Below are positions 25,152 to 33,759 of a stretch of DNA of 33,871 nucleotides, one piece after another (position 1 is the stretch's first letter; each line of letters starts with the position of its first letter). Location of the stretch: NCBI GenBank assembly GCA_018660265.1, contig JABJKS010000080.1, positions 1 through 33,871 of the forward strand, given 5' to 3'. The position numbers and the translations under genes are program-made. Under the pieces are notes generated by a model. That model was not told the DNA's origin, did no database searches, and worked only from the letters and a program-made list of their open reading frames with translations. The DNA is from Rhodospirillaceae bacterium. Its GTDB lineage: Bacteria > Pseudomonadota > Alphaproteobacteria > GCA-2731375.

Positions 25152-25541
25152 ATGGGCATCAAGGCACTGGCGGAACAGGCACAGACCGAAATAACACCGA
25201 TGACAGTAGGGGAAACCCTGCCACGTTATGGTGATGGCGATCTGGTATTCGTCGATGTGCGCGATGTTCGCGAGGTTGAGAAAAGCGGCACCATTAAAGG
25301 TGCCCAGCACGCGCCCCGCGGCATGATCGAATTCTGGTTCGACCCCGAAAGCCCCTATCATCGGGAGATCTATGGCGACCCAGACAAGACCTATGTCCTG
25401 TTCTGCAACGCCGAATGGCGCTCCGCCCTCAGCGCCAAATCATTGCAGGACATGGGCATTAAAAATGTCGCCCAACTATTCGGCGGCCTGCCCGCATGGC
25501 GCGATGCCGGTGGCCCGACAGAGGAAAAACCGCGAAAATAA
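25152..25541 (+). CDS. Rhodanese-like sulfurtransferase
   Basis: A 129-residue single-domain rhodanese. The fold is seen from VFVDVRDVREVEKSGTIKGA to LFGGLPAWRDAGGP, and the active-site loop is CNAEWRSA with Cys85 as persulfide carrier; the loop is of the CxxxxR form found in sulfurtransferases. No signal peptide, so cytoplasmic. GGGAGAG precedes ATG 25152. It is alone, divergent from the AtuA operon, and its stop lies only 4 bases before the first REP palindrome of the transposase unit. Confidence 0.9.
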   Translation: MGIKALAEQAQTEITPMTVGETLPRYGDGDLVFVDVRDVREVEKSGTIKGAQHAPRGMIEFWFDPESPYHREIYGDPDKTYVLFCNAEWRSALSAKSLQDMGIKNVAQLFGGLPAWRDAGGPTEEKPRK

Positions 25542-25545
25542 TTTT

Positions 25546-25594
25546 ATGCGGGGACACAATACTTATATGCCATATATGTATTGTGTCCCCGCAT
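25546..25594. repeat. REP-type palindrome, copy 1 (3' side of the transposase gene)
   Basis: A 49-base palindrome with arms of 24 bases that pair at 23 positions around a single central C: an outer arm ATGCGGGGACACAATAC, one T/T mismatch, and an inner TATATG/CATATA. It touches the transposase stop codon (25594-25596). Its core (25550-25590) is nearly identical to copy 2 and has the same orientation. Confidence 0.9.
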
Positions 25595-26262
25595 TAAGGT
25601 TTCGCGATACTGGATTTCCTGCCCGGCCTACCTTTATGCAATTGGCGCCCGGTACGGCTTTCAAGTGCATCAATAAATTGCCGCGCGCCAATGGGCCGGC
25701 CCGTGCGCTCCCCAGCCCGAAGACGATCCGCTTGATCATTCGTCAAGCCTTGGGCCAGGAAATCTTTCCAGTTAGGAACCAAGGCACCTAAGGCCTCGGC
25801 CCGCATAACGCCGTCATCCTTGTTCGCCAAATGGCCACGCGCACTCGACCAAGCCCAGTCTTGGGGCCGCTTCACCAATCCGGCCCGCACTGGATTAAGC
25901 TCTACATATCGAGCAGCCATGAGGGTATGGGCCTCGTCCATGGGGCAGGAAGCAAACCGGCCTTGCCATAGATAACCCTTCCAATCCTGGCGCGTGTTGA
26001 TGAAACGGGTATAACGACGATGGGCTTCTTGCAGGGCCTTGTGCAGACCAGCTTCGTCGTGCGGTACCAATAGCAGATGCACATGGTTGGGCATCAGACA
26101 ATAAGCCCATATTTCCGTTCCGGCCTCGCCCGCATATTGGGTCAGAAAATTCAAATACTGACGATAATACGTATCAGAAAAGAAAACCTCCTGCCGACGG
26201 TTCCCGCGTTGGGTCACGTGATGAGGTATGCCGGGAACAACGATGCGCGCCAATCTAGCCAT
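25594..26262 (-). CDS. REP-associated tyrosine transposase (RAYT, Y1/IS200-like)
   Basis: A 222-residue Y1-type HUH transposase. The N-terminus MARLARIVVPGIPHHVTQRG and NRRQEVFF segment is diagnostic for the RAYT branch; the HUH motif is NHVH (His60, His62) and the catalytic tyrosine is Tyr119 in ARYVELNPVRAGLV. Such proteins cut single-stranded palindromes and are thought to spread REP elements while being kept as a host gene. Both flanks carry matching long palindromes. The C-terminal region continues with a basic tail, and no frameshift or stop is seen, so it may be active. Confidence 0.93.
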   Translation of the reverse strand: MARLARIVVPGIPHHVTQRGNRRQEVFFSDTYYRQYLNFLTQYAGEAGTEIWAYCLMPNHVHLLLVPHDEAGLHKALQEAHRRYTRFINTRQDWKGYLWQGRFASCPMDEAHTLMAARYVELNPVRAGLVKRPQDWAWSSARGHLANKDDGVMRAEALGALVPNWKDFLAQGLTNDQADRLRAGERTGRPIGARQFIDALESRTGRQLHKGRPGRKSSIAKP

Positions 26263-26288
26263 GGCGACAGCCTAACGCCTTATATAAA

Positions 26289-26327
26289 GGGACACAATAC
26301 TTATATGCCATATAGGTATTGTGTCCC
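26289..26327. repeat. REP-type palindrome, copy 2 (5' side of the transposase gene)
   Basis: The palindrome GGGACACAATAC-T-TATATG-C-CATATA-G-GTATTGTGTCCC pairs perfectly except for one T/G pair. Aligned with copy 1 over 41 bases it differs at two positions and is in the same orientation. It lies 26 bases upstream of the transposase start codon and 17 bases beyond the deacetylase stop. Confidence 0.9.
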
Positions 26328-26344
26328 CATAAAGGCGCATAGAG

Positions 26345-27268
26345 CTAGGCTTGCGCCTTAAACGCGTCCAGGATCTCAGCCCCGGTGGCGGTCCAGACCC
26401 CGTCGTGGCCGGAGATATAGCTTAACGCTTCCTCCAGCGCCTTGATGCGATAAGCCTGGCCGGTGACCCAGGGGTTGAGGTTGATGGCCATGACACGGCC
26501 ACCGCGCTCTGCGGATTCTGCATACAGGCAATCGAACTGGTCTTTCAGCTGATCGACATATTCCTGCTCCGTATGGCGCAGGGTGACCAGGACCTGTTGG
26601 TCATCCAGTTCCATGGTATGGGGCAGATTGTGGATGGTGCCTGATTTGGTCTCGAACGCATAAGGCATGTCATCATTCAGCCAATCACAGAGATATTCGA
26701 TGCCGTTTGCGGCCGCAATATCCGGCGTGTTGAAGGATTCTGATCGGATGGGCGATAACCAGCCTCGGACCGGTTGGCCCGATAGCTTGCGCAGGCTATC
26801 CAGGACGCCCTTGATCATGGCGGCTTCCTCCTCCCTGTCCATTTCACCATGGATGATGTGGCCCATATCCAGACCATTGGCGACCACTTCCCAACCGCGT
26901 TGGTTGACCTGTTCGATCAGGAAGGGATGCCGTTCCGCCAGCGCGGAATTAATGGCGACGGAGGATTTCAGGCCCAATTTATCGAGCACTTTGAAAATAC
27001 GATACACACCGACACGGTTGCCGTAGTCCCGCAAGGTATAGTTCCAAAAATCCGGATATGGCCGGGCCATGGCACCGGGCACGGGTACGGCGGGCTTCAT
27101 ATCCATGGGGAACCACTGCAACTGGGTCACGACCCATAGGGCCACCCGCGCGCCGTTGGGCCAGGTCACGTTGGGACGTTCATGCAACTGCGACCAGGGA
27201 TAGCGGTCATGATCCATACCATGGCCGCGATTGGGGTATTTCAGATAATCGTCCGATAGCTCTGCCAT
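26345..27268 (-). CDS. Polysaccharide deacetylase/PuuE-type protein, paralogue with His-to-Asn changes
   Basis: A 307-residue protein of the polysaccharide-deacetylase superfamily, PuuE/allantoinase-like branch (RPNVTWPNGARVALWVVTQL start, RDYGNRVGVYRIF, WLSPIRSESFNTPDI). It is clearly homologous to the gene just upstream (27271-28182) along its whole length, so the pair arose by duplication. At three positions where the neighbour has histidine this protein has asparagine: VANG (Asn131), LNDD (Asn198) and LNPW (Asn265). If those histidines bind metal or catalyse, this copy may be a non-catalytic partner or have different chemistry. It starts 2 bases after the neighbour's stop with GGGGGAG upstream. 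It is the last gene of the operon. Confidence 0.85.
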   Translation of the reverse strand: MAELSDDYLKYPNRGHGMDHDRYPWSQLHERPNVTWPNGARVALWVVTQLQWFPMDMKPAVPVPGAMARPYPDFWNYTLRDYGNRVGVYRIFKVLDKLGLKSSVAINSALAERHPFLIEQVNQRGWEVVANGLDMGHIIHGEMDREEEAAMIKGVLDSLRKLSGQPVRGWLSPIRSESFNTPDIAAANGIEYLCDWLNDDMPYAFETKSGTIHNLPHTMELDDQQVLVTLRHTEQEYVDQLKDQFDCLYAESAERGGRVMAINLNPWVTGQAYRIKALEEALSYISGHDGVWTATGAEILDAFKAQA

Positions 27269-27270
27269 AT

Positions 27271-28182
27271 TCAGCTCCCCCTTCTGGCGGTCAGGCTGGC
27301 GAGTACATTGTCGTAATGGTGTTCATAATAGTGGGCCGCGATCTCCCGCCCCGTGGTGACCCAGACATCGTCGTGGCCGGTAATATAGTCCAGCACCTCG
27401 GCGAAATTGCCAATACGGTGAGGTTGCCCAATGAGGAAGGGATGCAGGGGAATGCACATGACCTGGCCGTTTTCTGCACCTTCTTCATACAGCTGATCGA
27501 AATTCGCCTTCAGAATATCCGAATAATGGCGGCTGCTTTTACCCATCATGGACAACACCACCGTATCGTTCATTTCCAGGGAATAAGGCACCGAGATTAA
27601 ACGGCCGCTTTTGGTATTCACGGGCTGTGGCTGATCATCGTGGAACAGATCACAGGTGTACTGAATGCCGAATTCCGCCAACAGCTCAAATGTATTGGTG
27701 GTGTAGGAAAGTGCAGGCGCCAGCCAGCCGGCCACATCCTGGCCGCTGGCATCCTTGATGGTGTCGATGACGTCCTTCATCATGGCCCGTTCCTGGGCCT
27801 CGGACATTGTGTAGGTATAGCGGGTGTTATAAATCCCGTGGGAAAACAACTCCCAATCCAGTTCGTTACAAACTTTGATCAGCTCCGGGTGATGCTGGCA
27901 GATGGCCACGTTGAGGGAGACACTGCCGCGCACATTGTATTTCGCCATGGCCTCCATCATGCGAAAAAAACCGGCCCGGTTGCCGTAGTCCCGGTGTGAA
28001 TAGGGCACCACATCCGGGTGCGGCTTTGGCCAGGCCCGTCGGCCAGGATTTAGCGGCGGATCAAATTCGTAATATTCAATATTCGGTGCCACCCAAAAGG
28101 CCACCCTGGCACCGTTCGGCCAGGTTATTTTTGGCCGGTCACACAGGGGCGAATAATCATAAAGCTGCGGATCGCGCATCAT
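27271..28182 (-). CDS. Polysaccharide deacetylase/PuuE-type protein (putative ring-opening or deacylating hydrolase)
   Basis: A 303-residue member of the same PuuE-like branch. PuuE proteins are allantoinases; relatives include deacetylases and cyclic amidases. Characteristic parts are RPKITWPNGARVAFWVAPNI, RDYGNRAGFFRMMEAM, FSHGIYNTRY (His115), LFHDDQ (His181), and IPLHPFLIGQPHR (His247). The ATG at 28182 is followed immediately by a second ATG; TAGGAG lies upstream. It lies 15 bases after the cysteine hydrolase gene and 2 bases before the second deacetylase, so co-transcribed. The substrate is unknown; the neighbouring cysteine hydrolase suggests an N-carbamoyl or ureide compound. Confidence 0.88.
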   Translation of the reverse strand: MMRDPQLYDYSPLCDRPKITWPNGARVAFWVAPNIEYYEFDPPLNPGRRAWPKPHPDVVPYSHRDYGNRAGFFRMMEAMAKYNVRGSVSLNVAICQHHPELIKVCNELDWELFSHGIYNTRYTYTMSEAQERAMMKDVIDTIKDASGQDVAGWLAPALSYTTNTFELLAEFGIQYTCDLFHDDQPQPVNTKSGRLISVPYSLEMNDTVVLSMMGKSSRHYSDILKANFDQLYEEGAENGQVMCIPLHPFLIGQPHRIGNFAEVLDYITGHDDVWVTTGREIAAHYYEHHYDNVLASLTARRGS

Positions 28183-28197
28183 ATGGTCAACTCCTAC

Positions 28198-28875
28198 CTA
28201 ATCGTTCAACATTTGATAGTCGGTCAGGTAGTCGACGACATCCTGGGCCGGGACCACATCGGCATACTTGATCGCCATGTCATACAGGTTCGCAAAGTGC
28301 GGGCTTTCATGCTTATCGGCGACGCACTCCTCCGGCACGATGGTTCGGAAACTGCGGGAGAGGCTATCGACAACAGTGGCACGGACACAACCTGATGTGG
28401 AGCCGCCGGTGACAATGACCGTATCGATGCCGTGGAAATTCAAGACGGATGGCAGGTTGGTTTCGTGAAAGGCGGAGGCCATCCGCTTGTTGACGATGAC
28501 GTCTTTTTGCCGATCCACGTGCAGTCGGTCATCAAATTCCGAGCGGCGGGAATCCACCTTGATGTTCTGTAGGCTGTCAGGCGTATCCGTCCGCGTACCC
28601 CAGATGCCGCAATCTTCGCCCGAATCCATATAAGCCACATAGGTCCAGATCACCGGCAGACTTTTGGAGCGGGCCAGATCAGAGATCTCGTTGACATAGT
28701 CCATCTGCTTCGGGTCCGTTTCGTAGGCGGTGGCGAATTCGCCTACGTTCGTATAGGCCTTCTGCAAATCCACATTGATCACCGCAGCCTTGCGGCCAAA
28801 GCCAAAGCGGGGCCGGGTTGGGTTGGCCTTGATCGCCTCGTAGAGTTGCCGGGCGCTTTTATCTGACGTTTCCAT
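28198..28875 (-). CDS. Isochorismatase-family cysteine hydrolase (N-carbamoylsarcosine amidase-like)
   Basis: A 225-residue cysteine hydrolase. The triad can be read: Asp36 in AVINVDLQKAY, Lys130 in VIVNKRMASAF and Cys163 in GGSTSGCVRATVVDS, with the cis-peptide motif TGGSTSGC. Such enzymes split amide or carbamoyl groups, for example N-carbamoylsarcosine, ureidoacrylate or nicotinamide; the Asp-Lys-Cys pattern and length fit the carbamoylsarcosine branch best. GAGGAG precedes the ATG. It stands between an isocitrate lyase-type enzyme and two PuuE-like proteins, a combination that suggests degradation of an N-carbamoylated compound. Confidence 0.9.
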   Translation of the reverse strand: METSDKSARQLYEAIKANPTRPRFGFGRKAAVINVDLQKAYTNVGEFATAYETDPKQMDYVNEISDLARSKSLPVIWTYVAYMDSGEDCGIWGTRTDTPDSLQNIKVDSRRSEFDDRLHVDRQKDVIVNKRMASAFHETNLPSVLNFHGIDTVIVTGGSTSGCVRATVVDSLSRSFRTIVPEECVADKHESPHFANLYDMAIKYADVVPAQDVVDYLTDYQMLND

Positions 28876-28907
28876 TGCTTAGTCTCCTCGTAAAAAAATT
28901 CGTTGGC

Positions 28908-28946
28908 TTAGGGTTGAAATCCCTATTTGGTTTAGGGTTGAAACCC
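28908..28946. repeat. Short direct repeat at the end of the isocitrate lyase-type gene
   Basis: The sequence TTAGGGTTGAAAYCCC occurs at 28908-28923 and, one base shorter, at 28932-28946. The second copy includes the last codons and stop of the leftward gene, so the gene's end (GFQP-stop) is duplicated 24 bases downstream. It looks like a local slippage duplication. Confidence 0.6.
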
Positions 28947-29870
28947 AATGGCACCTTCATATTTGTCCGCCTCTTCCTCTGGCAGGAACTCGAGCTCGTA
29001 TTCCCGGATCTCGGGGAAGCCGACAAAGGCGTGGAAGTCCGCCAAAGGATGCGCCTTGTATTCGGCCTTCAGGCGTTCTTCGAGGGCGTTATCTTCGGCG
29101 GCAAAGGCGGTGTAATAGTCCCACATGGATTTGGTCGCAGCCCGCATGGCACCGCCTGGATTGATAACAATATCTATACCCAGTTTCTGCAGTTCGTCCG
29201 CATGCAAATTAGGTGAAACGCCGGTGCGGTTATAAAGCACCCCACCGCCCACAGCCTCGCAGACCTGACCAATTTCCTCCGCCGATATTAAGCCTTCGGG
29301 GAATGCCACATCGGCACCGGCTTCACGGTACGCCTTCAGCCTGGTAATCGCGTCATCCAAACTGCCGCCTGCGACACCACGGGCATCACAGCGGGCAATC
29401 AAAACAAAATCCGGGTCCATCTCATCCCGCACACGGGCCGCGGCGCGTATTTTGCCCGCAGCTTCTTCGATAGAGATCACCTGCTTGCCGGCCACATGGC
29501 CACAGCGTTTCGGCGCGATCTGATCTTCCAGATGAATGCCCGCAACACCGGATTTTATGAACTCCTCAACTGTGCGCATGACGTTGATGGCATTGCCATA
29601 GCCCGTATCAGCATCACAGATCACCGGGATCGAAACCGCGCTGGCCACTTTGCCCGCAACATCCGTCATCTCCGTCTGCGTGGCCAGACCCACATCGGGC
29701 CGGCCAATATGATTGACCGAAACCCCATAGCCCGAGATATAGACGGTGTTAAAGCCGGTCTTCTCGATAATTCGCGCGCCCATGGCATTAAAACAGCCCG
29801 GTGCGACAACGATATCATCGCCCGCCAACTGTGTACGCAGAACCTTCGCCGCGCCCATTGAATGAGACAA
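28932..29870 (-). CDS. Isocitrate lyase/PEP mutase superfamily enzyme
   Basis: A 312-residue enzyme of the isocitrate lyase/PEP mutase fold, which cleaves or makes C-C or C-P bonds next to a carboxylate, for example 2-methylisocitrate or oxaloacetate. Seen are PVICDADTGYGNAINVMRTV (metal-binding Asp), IHLEDQIAPKRCGH with the active-site loop KRCGH (121-125) and FVLIARCDARGVAGGS. Length fits the methylisocitrate lyase/oxaloacetate decarboxylase group rather than true isocitrate lyase. The likely start is TTG at 29870 because GGGAGG lies 8-9 bases before it; an in-frame ATG at 29858 is too far from that site. It is the first gene of the leftward operon. Confidence 0.9.
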   Translation of the reverse strand: MSHSMGAAKVLRTQLAGDDIVVAPGCFNAMGARIIEKTGFNTVYISGYGVSVNHIGRPDVGLATQTEMTDVAGKVASAVSIPVICDADTGYGNAINVMRTVEEFIKSGVAGIHLEDQIAPKRCGHVAGKQVISIEEAAGKIRAAARVRDEMDPDFVLIARCDARGVAGGSLDDAITRLKAYREAGADVAFPEGLISAEEIGQVCEAVGGGVLYNRTGVSPNLHADELQKLGIDIVINPGGAMRAATKSMWDYYTAFAAEDNALEERLKAEYKAHPLADFHAFVGFPEIREYELEFLPEEEADKYEGAIGFQP

Positions 29871-29942
29871 AGCCTAACCCTCCCAGATGTTTGCTTTTGG
29901 GAAGTCTAACAGAACCTTGCGGCCACTCAAATGCAAACGGCC

Positions 29943-32900
29943 CTATTGAGCTTCGCCCACGAAAGTCAAAGCCGACTCGAACCGGGCGATCGCCTGACTT
30001 CGCTGGCGGATAGCGCGCATCATGTGCCCCCCGATCAAACGATCGACTTCGACCTTCAGGGCGTCACGCATCGCCCGCAATTCGTTCGCCTTCGCCCCAG
30101 CAAGCGCAGCCGCATTCTCCTGTGCTTGAACGATACCATTTTGCGTTCCAATATCTTGATCAAGCAGGTTAATTTCTCCGTTTATTCGCTGCTGATCGGC
30201 GGCGTTATTGGCAGCGGTGGCGACAGCAAGTTCTGCTTGCTTGACCTTCTTATCACCCTTTAATTCAGCAATCCGCACTTCTGCCGCGTGCTTGGCAGAA
30301 TTGGCATTAGCAACCGCTTCGACCTGACCGGAAATTGCTGGATCAAAATGAACGGCGGTCTCACTCTCATTTCGTTTACGAGCACTTTCCAACAATGCGA
30401 CGACCCGCCGGACGATCGCGCTCATATTCGCGGCTTCCACGCGGCGCTGAAGACGAAGCGCAGGGCCGGTCATGGTCGTGTTGAATTCAAGTTCAGCCTT
30501 CACCAATCCTTCGGCCTCATTCAAGTCAACATTGATAATACCCTCAACATCCTTTGCCTTGGTCGGGTCCGTGCGGGATTTCCAAATCCCCTCAACCCTA
30601 TTGCCCAGAGCGTTGGCGGGCAGGGCCAAACGCAATGTATCGTGGGAGGTTTTTGTAGCTTCCTCATAAGCCTCTTCTTCACGAACGAAGATCCGCTGCA
30701 AGGTTTCGTTGCCGCCCGCACTGTTCTCCCTCAGGCGAGTCATTTCGTCTTCGTCGCCGTCTGCAGTGTACTGATCCGGGCGATTACGTTGCTTATGCCG
30801 CAACTCATCCATGCGCAATAGGTTGGTGTTCAAGGCACCGCCCAGATTGTACAACGCCAACGACTTCGCCGATTGTATAATCACCTCTGGATCGGCGCTA
30901 TAGGACTTCACCTTCCAGTTGCCGATATCGTCCTTGATCAGAGCATAGTTCGTGTTGCCCGTCCCTGCGACACGCACCGTGTTAATCGTCTGCCAAAAGC
31001 GTCTATCGATTTGTCGCTGAATCTTGATACGATCGCGCTTGTCCTGATCATTGGTGAACCATTCGGAGCCGAAGGGCATGGCGCGTTTGGACTGCTCGGC
31101 GAGCATATTTTGCCACAGCAATCCCGGATCGTTCTGCAGCGATGTCGATGGGTAGCTGCTACGCAGATAGGCGCTTGGCGGTCGGATATAGACCATGCCG
31201 GCACGCTGTTCGTACGCCGTCTTCAGCGCCCGTTTGACATTTGCGGTCCGTGGGCTGCCGTCGCCCCCTTCCCGTTGCGCCTGGATCAGCTCGTGCCTCA
31301 AGGTCGTGATCATACTGTCCAGCACGTCGATCTGACGATCGAAGTCAATCTCTTTACCGGCGGTTTTCCCGATTGGCGGCAATAGACCGTCCAGCGTATT
31401 TTTCAGCGCCTTCCAATCATCCTTTTCGGTGTTATTCGAGGGATCCTCAATCTTCGCCTTGATGGCGACTTGCAAGCCGGAGAATGCAGCCTGGGGATCG
31501 CCGGCCTTGCCCTTTGCCAAAATTTCATCCAGGATGCCCGACCGCAATGCATCGAAATTGTCACTGTGCTTTTTCGCCAGGTTTTCCGCATCGACGGTCG
31601 ACGATTTTGCCACTTCCTTATCCGCCAGATCTTTCGCCACAGTCTTTAATTGCGTTACATGATTAGCAAAGGATACGATAATGACCCTGTTCAAATCCGC
31701 ATCCAAAGTCGTGCGGGTGATGGCGCTGCTATTTTCCGGGTTGGCACCGATACGGCCTTCAAAATAGCGCCGCGCTTCGGTCAACAAACGTTTCTTCGCC
31801 TCCGTATCGGCGTCTCCCGCAAGGGTCTTCTGCACGCCCGATAAATAAGCATCCATGAACTCGCGCAACGTGCCGCTGGCACCGGAGGCAATTACACCGT
31901 CGACCACCGCATCAATCTTTAACTTCAGTGCAGCAATGTCGGCCTTGCTCACCTTGAAACCTAATCCATCCGGCTTATCGGGTAGGTCAGGATCATAGTC
32001 TTCACCCATCAGGATCGAACGTGCGGCGAACACCGGCCAGGCCGCTGCGACTGTTTTCTTCAGCGACGTTTGGGCAACGGTCACCACCCCATTCGCCGCC
32101 GTCGATTTGGCGGCGGATTTACTCACCCGGCCCTTGAAGATGGTTGCCAGGTCCTGCAACACCTGCTGGGCGTTCTTGCCGGTGGACCAACGCAGGGCGT
32201 TGAGTTCCGCATCTTTGTAGTTTTGATCATGCTCCCGTTCACGGAACGATGCTTGCTGGCGCAATTCATCGGCTTGGATCAAAATGGAATTGCCGATAGC
32301 TTCCAGGACCATCAGGTAGTGGCCTTGATTCACGCTCTTATATTCGCTCACCAGGATCTCATGGTTTGAAAGCGAAAGAATTTTCTGCGCGAACTGGACC
32401 ATGGAATTAGTTAGTTCGCGCAAGGCAATCCGTCTGGATATTTCCTTGTCCGAACACCAATTTTTGCCACAACCCCTGCTGCTGTTCTGCGTGTCCTTTT
32501 GAGCAAAATTACGGGCTTTCTTGGCCAAAAGGGTATCGCCCGACACAGCATCTCCGTACAGCTTGACCAAGGTGTTGAGCCCTTCGGGTGGCCGGGCATC
32601 TTCGAACCCAAGGCCGGAATTTGAAACACCGGCTGCCTGAACTTGCGCGACAAAACCGAATATTGCGTTCTCATCAGCTGGATCACCCTCTAAATCAAAA
32701 TTTGACGGGGCAGCACCCTCCGCACTATCGCGCAGAAAGGCCGGGTCAGCTATACCAAATCGCCGGGTTTCCTTAGGTTTTTTCCAATCGTTTCGCCAGT
32801 AAGGCGCATTCAGCCAAAGGTCAATTTCCGCATTCATGTAGATATCATTCAGCTTTTTTAGCTTAATGGCGCTTTTGACCGGATCCTTGAGGATCGCACG

Positions 32901-33620
32901 GCGAAGCTTCACACGTTTTGCCTTCGCATCGGCCCTTCTTTTTATATATCTCTCCTTTCCTTGCTCGACCGAATTCAGTAGACGTTCTTCGGATTTCGTA
33001 ACCGCGTCGTTGTCCGTAGCCTTGATATTATCGCTTTTCGTGACAGTAACTGGCACACGGGGTAACGGCTTAAGATCCGGGGCATTAACTGGCTTTTCGT
33101 TTTTAAAAATTTTGTGCGCACTCGGTTGCAGAATTCTGGGAAACCCTGTTTCACCTTTGTCAGCCGCGACTTTTTCGGCAATTTCCTCGGCAATTTCTAG
33201 GGTTCCCGGCCGCGTCAATTTAACAAGCAGATTAACCACCAGCTCAAACGTTTCCTCGCGCCTTCGGTCCACCTGATCCCGCTCGCGAGAGGTAAGCTTT
33301 GCGCGATCAATCGTATACTCGTTGCTCCACGGGCGCCCCAGGGCCTCGACATAATTTGCAGTCGCCAGCCAAAGGTCGGATTGCAAATTCCTGCGATCTA
33401 TATAGGACTGTGCTAGGCGTTGGATCGGCCTGATAAAATCGCGATCTATGGCATTTTTTGTCTTCGCCCCCTGCGCTGAGGGGAAAACCAATCCGGCTAA
33501 ATTTTCGAGAGTTTTGGCGCCTGACAAACGGGCGATGCGGGTGCCGGAATGTTTGACCTTCCCTACGACCATCATCGCTGGAAGAATTTTCATTTCGTCT
33601 ATGCTAAGAGGATCTTCCAA
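29943..33620 (-). CDS. Very large uncharacterised protein, probably 5'-truncated
   Basis: A 1225-codon frame (from TTG 33620) that I do not recognise. It is hydrophilic, with no membrane segment, and mostly alpha-helical. A compact block at about 809-935 (VYIRPPSAYLRSSYPSTSLQ, then WQTINTVRVAGTGNTNYALI, then KSYSADPEVIIQSAKSLALY) looks like a conserved domain, while about 1085-1195 is a predicted coiled coil (AEVRIAELKGDKKVKQAELA and similar). A cysteine pair CGKNWC lies near the middle. The frame stays open upstream to a stop at 33794 with coding-like sequence (VPAKILCSLRDFV, then PTSRSYRRVTYLEDPL) but without any start codon, and then meets the IS5-type element. So the native N-terminus, possibly with a signal or lipoprotein sequence, has been lost. 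Function unknown. Confidence 0.75.
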   Translation of the reverse strand: MEDPLSIDEMKILPAMMVVGKVKHSGTRIARLSGAKTLENLAGLVFPSAQGAKTKNAIDRDFIRPIQRLAQSYIDRRNLQSDLWLATANYVEALGRPWSNEYTIDRAKLTSRERDQVDRRREETFELVVNLLVKLTRPGTLEIAEEIAEKVAADKGETGFPRILQPSAHKIFKNEKPVNAPDLKPLPRVPVTVTKSDNIKATDNDAVTKSEERLLNSVEQGKERYIKRRADAKAKRVKLRRAILKDPVKSAIKLKKLNDIYMNAEIDLWLNAPYWRNDWKKPKETRRFGIADPAFLRDSAEGAAPSNFDLEGDPADENAIFGFVAQVQAAGVSNSGLGFEDARPPEGLNTLVKLYGDAVSGDTLLAKKARNFAQKDTQNSSRGCGKNWCSDKEISRRIALRELTNSMVQFAQKILSLSNHEILVSEYKSVNQGHYLMVLEAIGNSILIQADELRQQASFREREHDQNYKDAELNALRWSTGKNAQQVLQDLATIFKGRVSKSAAKSTAANGVVTVAQTSLKKTVAAAWPVFAARSILMGEDYDPDLPDKPDGLGFKVSKADIAALKLKIDAVVDGVIASGASGTLREFMDAYLSGVQKTLAGDADTEAKKRLLTEARRYFEGRIGANPENSSAITRTTLDADLNRVIIVSFANHVTQLKTVAKDLADKEVAKSSTVDAENLAKKHSDNFDALRSGILDEILAKGKAGDPQAAFSGLQVAIKAKIEDPSNNTEKDDWKALKNTLDGLLPPIGKTAGKEIDFDRQIDVLDSMITTLRHELIQAQREGGDGSPRTANVKRALKTAYEQRAGMVYIRPPSAYLRSSYPSTSLQNDPGLLWQNMLAEQSKRAMPFGSEWFTNDQDKRDRIKIQRQIDRRFWQTINTVRVAGTGNTNYALIKDDIGNWKVKSYSADPEVIIQSAKSLALYNLGGALNTNLLRMDELRHKQRNRPDQYTADGDEDEMTRLRENSAGGNETLQRIFVREEEAYEEATKTSHDTLRLALPANALGNRVEGIWKSRTDPTKAKDVEGIINVDLNEAEGLVKAELEFNTTMTGPALRLQRRVEAANMSAIVRRVVALLESARKRNESETAVHFDPAISGQVEAVANANSAKHAAEVRIAELKGDKKVKQAELAVATAANNAADQQRINGEINLLDQDIGTQNGIVQAQENAAALAGAKANELRAMRDALKVEVDRLIGGHMMRAIRQRSQAIARFESALTFVGEAQ

Positions 33621-33759
33621 ATATGTGACCCGGCGGTAGCTTCGGGATGTTGGGTGTACGAAATCCCGCAGACTACACAGAATTTTTGCGGGTACACTCC
33701 ATGGCGTGTATGTACCCTCGTAGCAACCTTCAAACCGATCAGCTAGGGCCCGTGGACAT

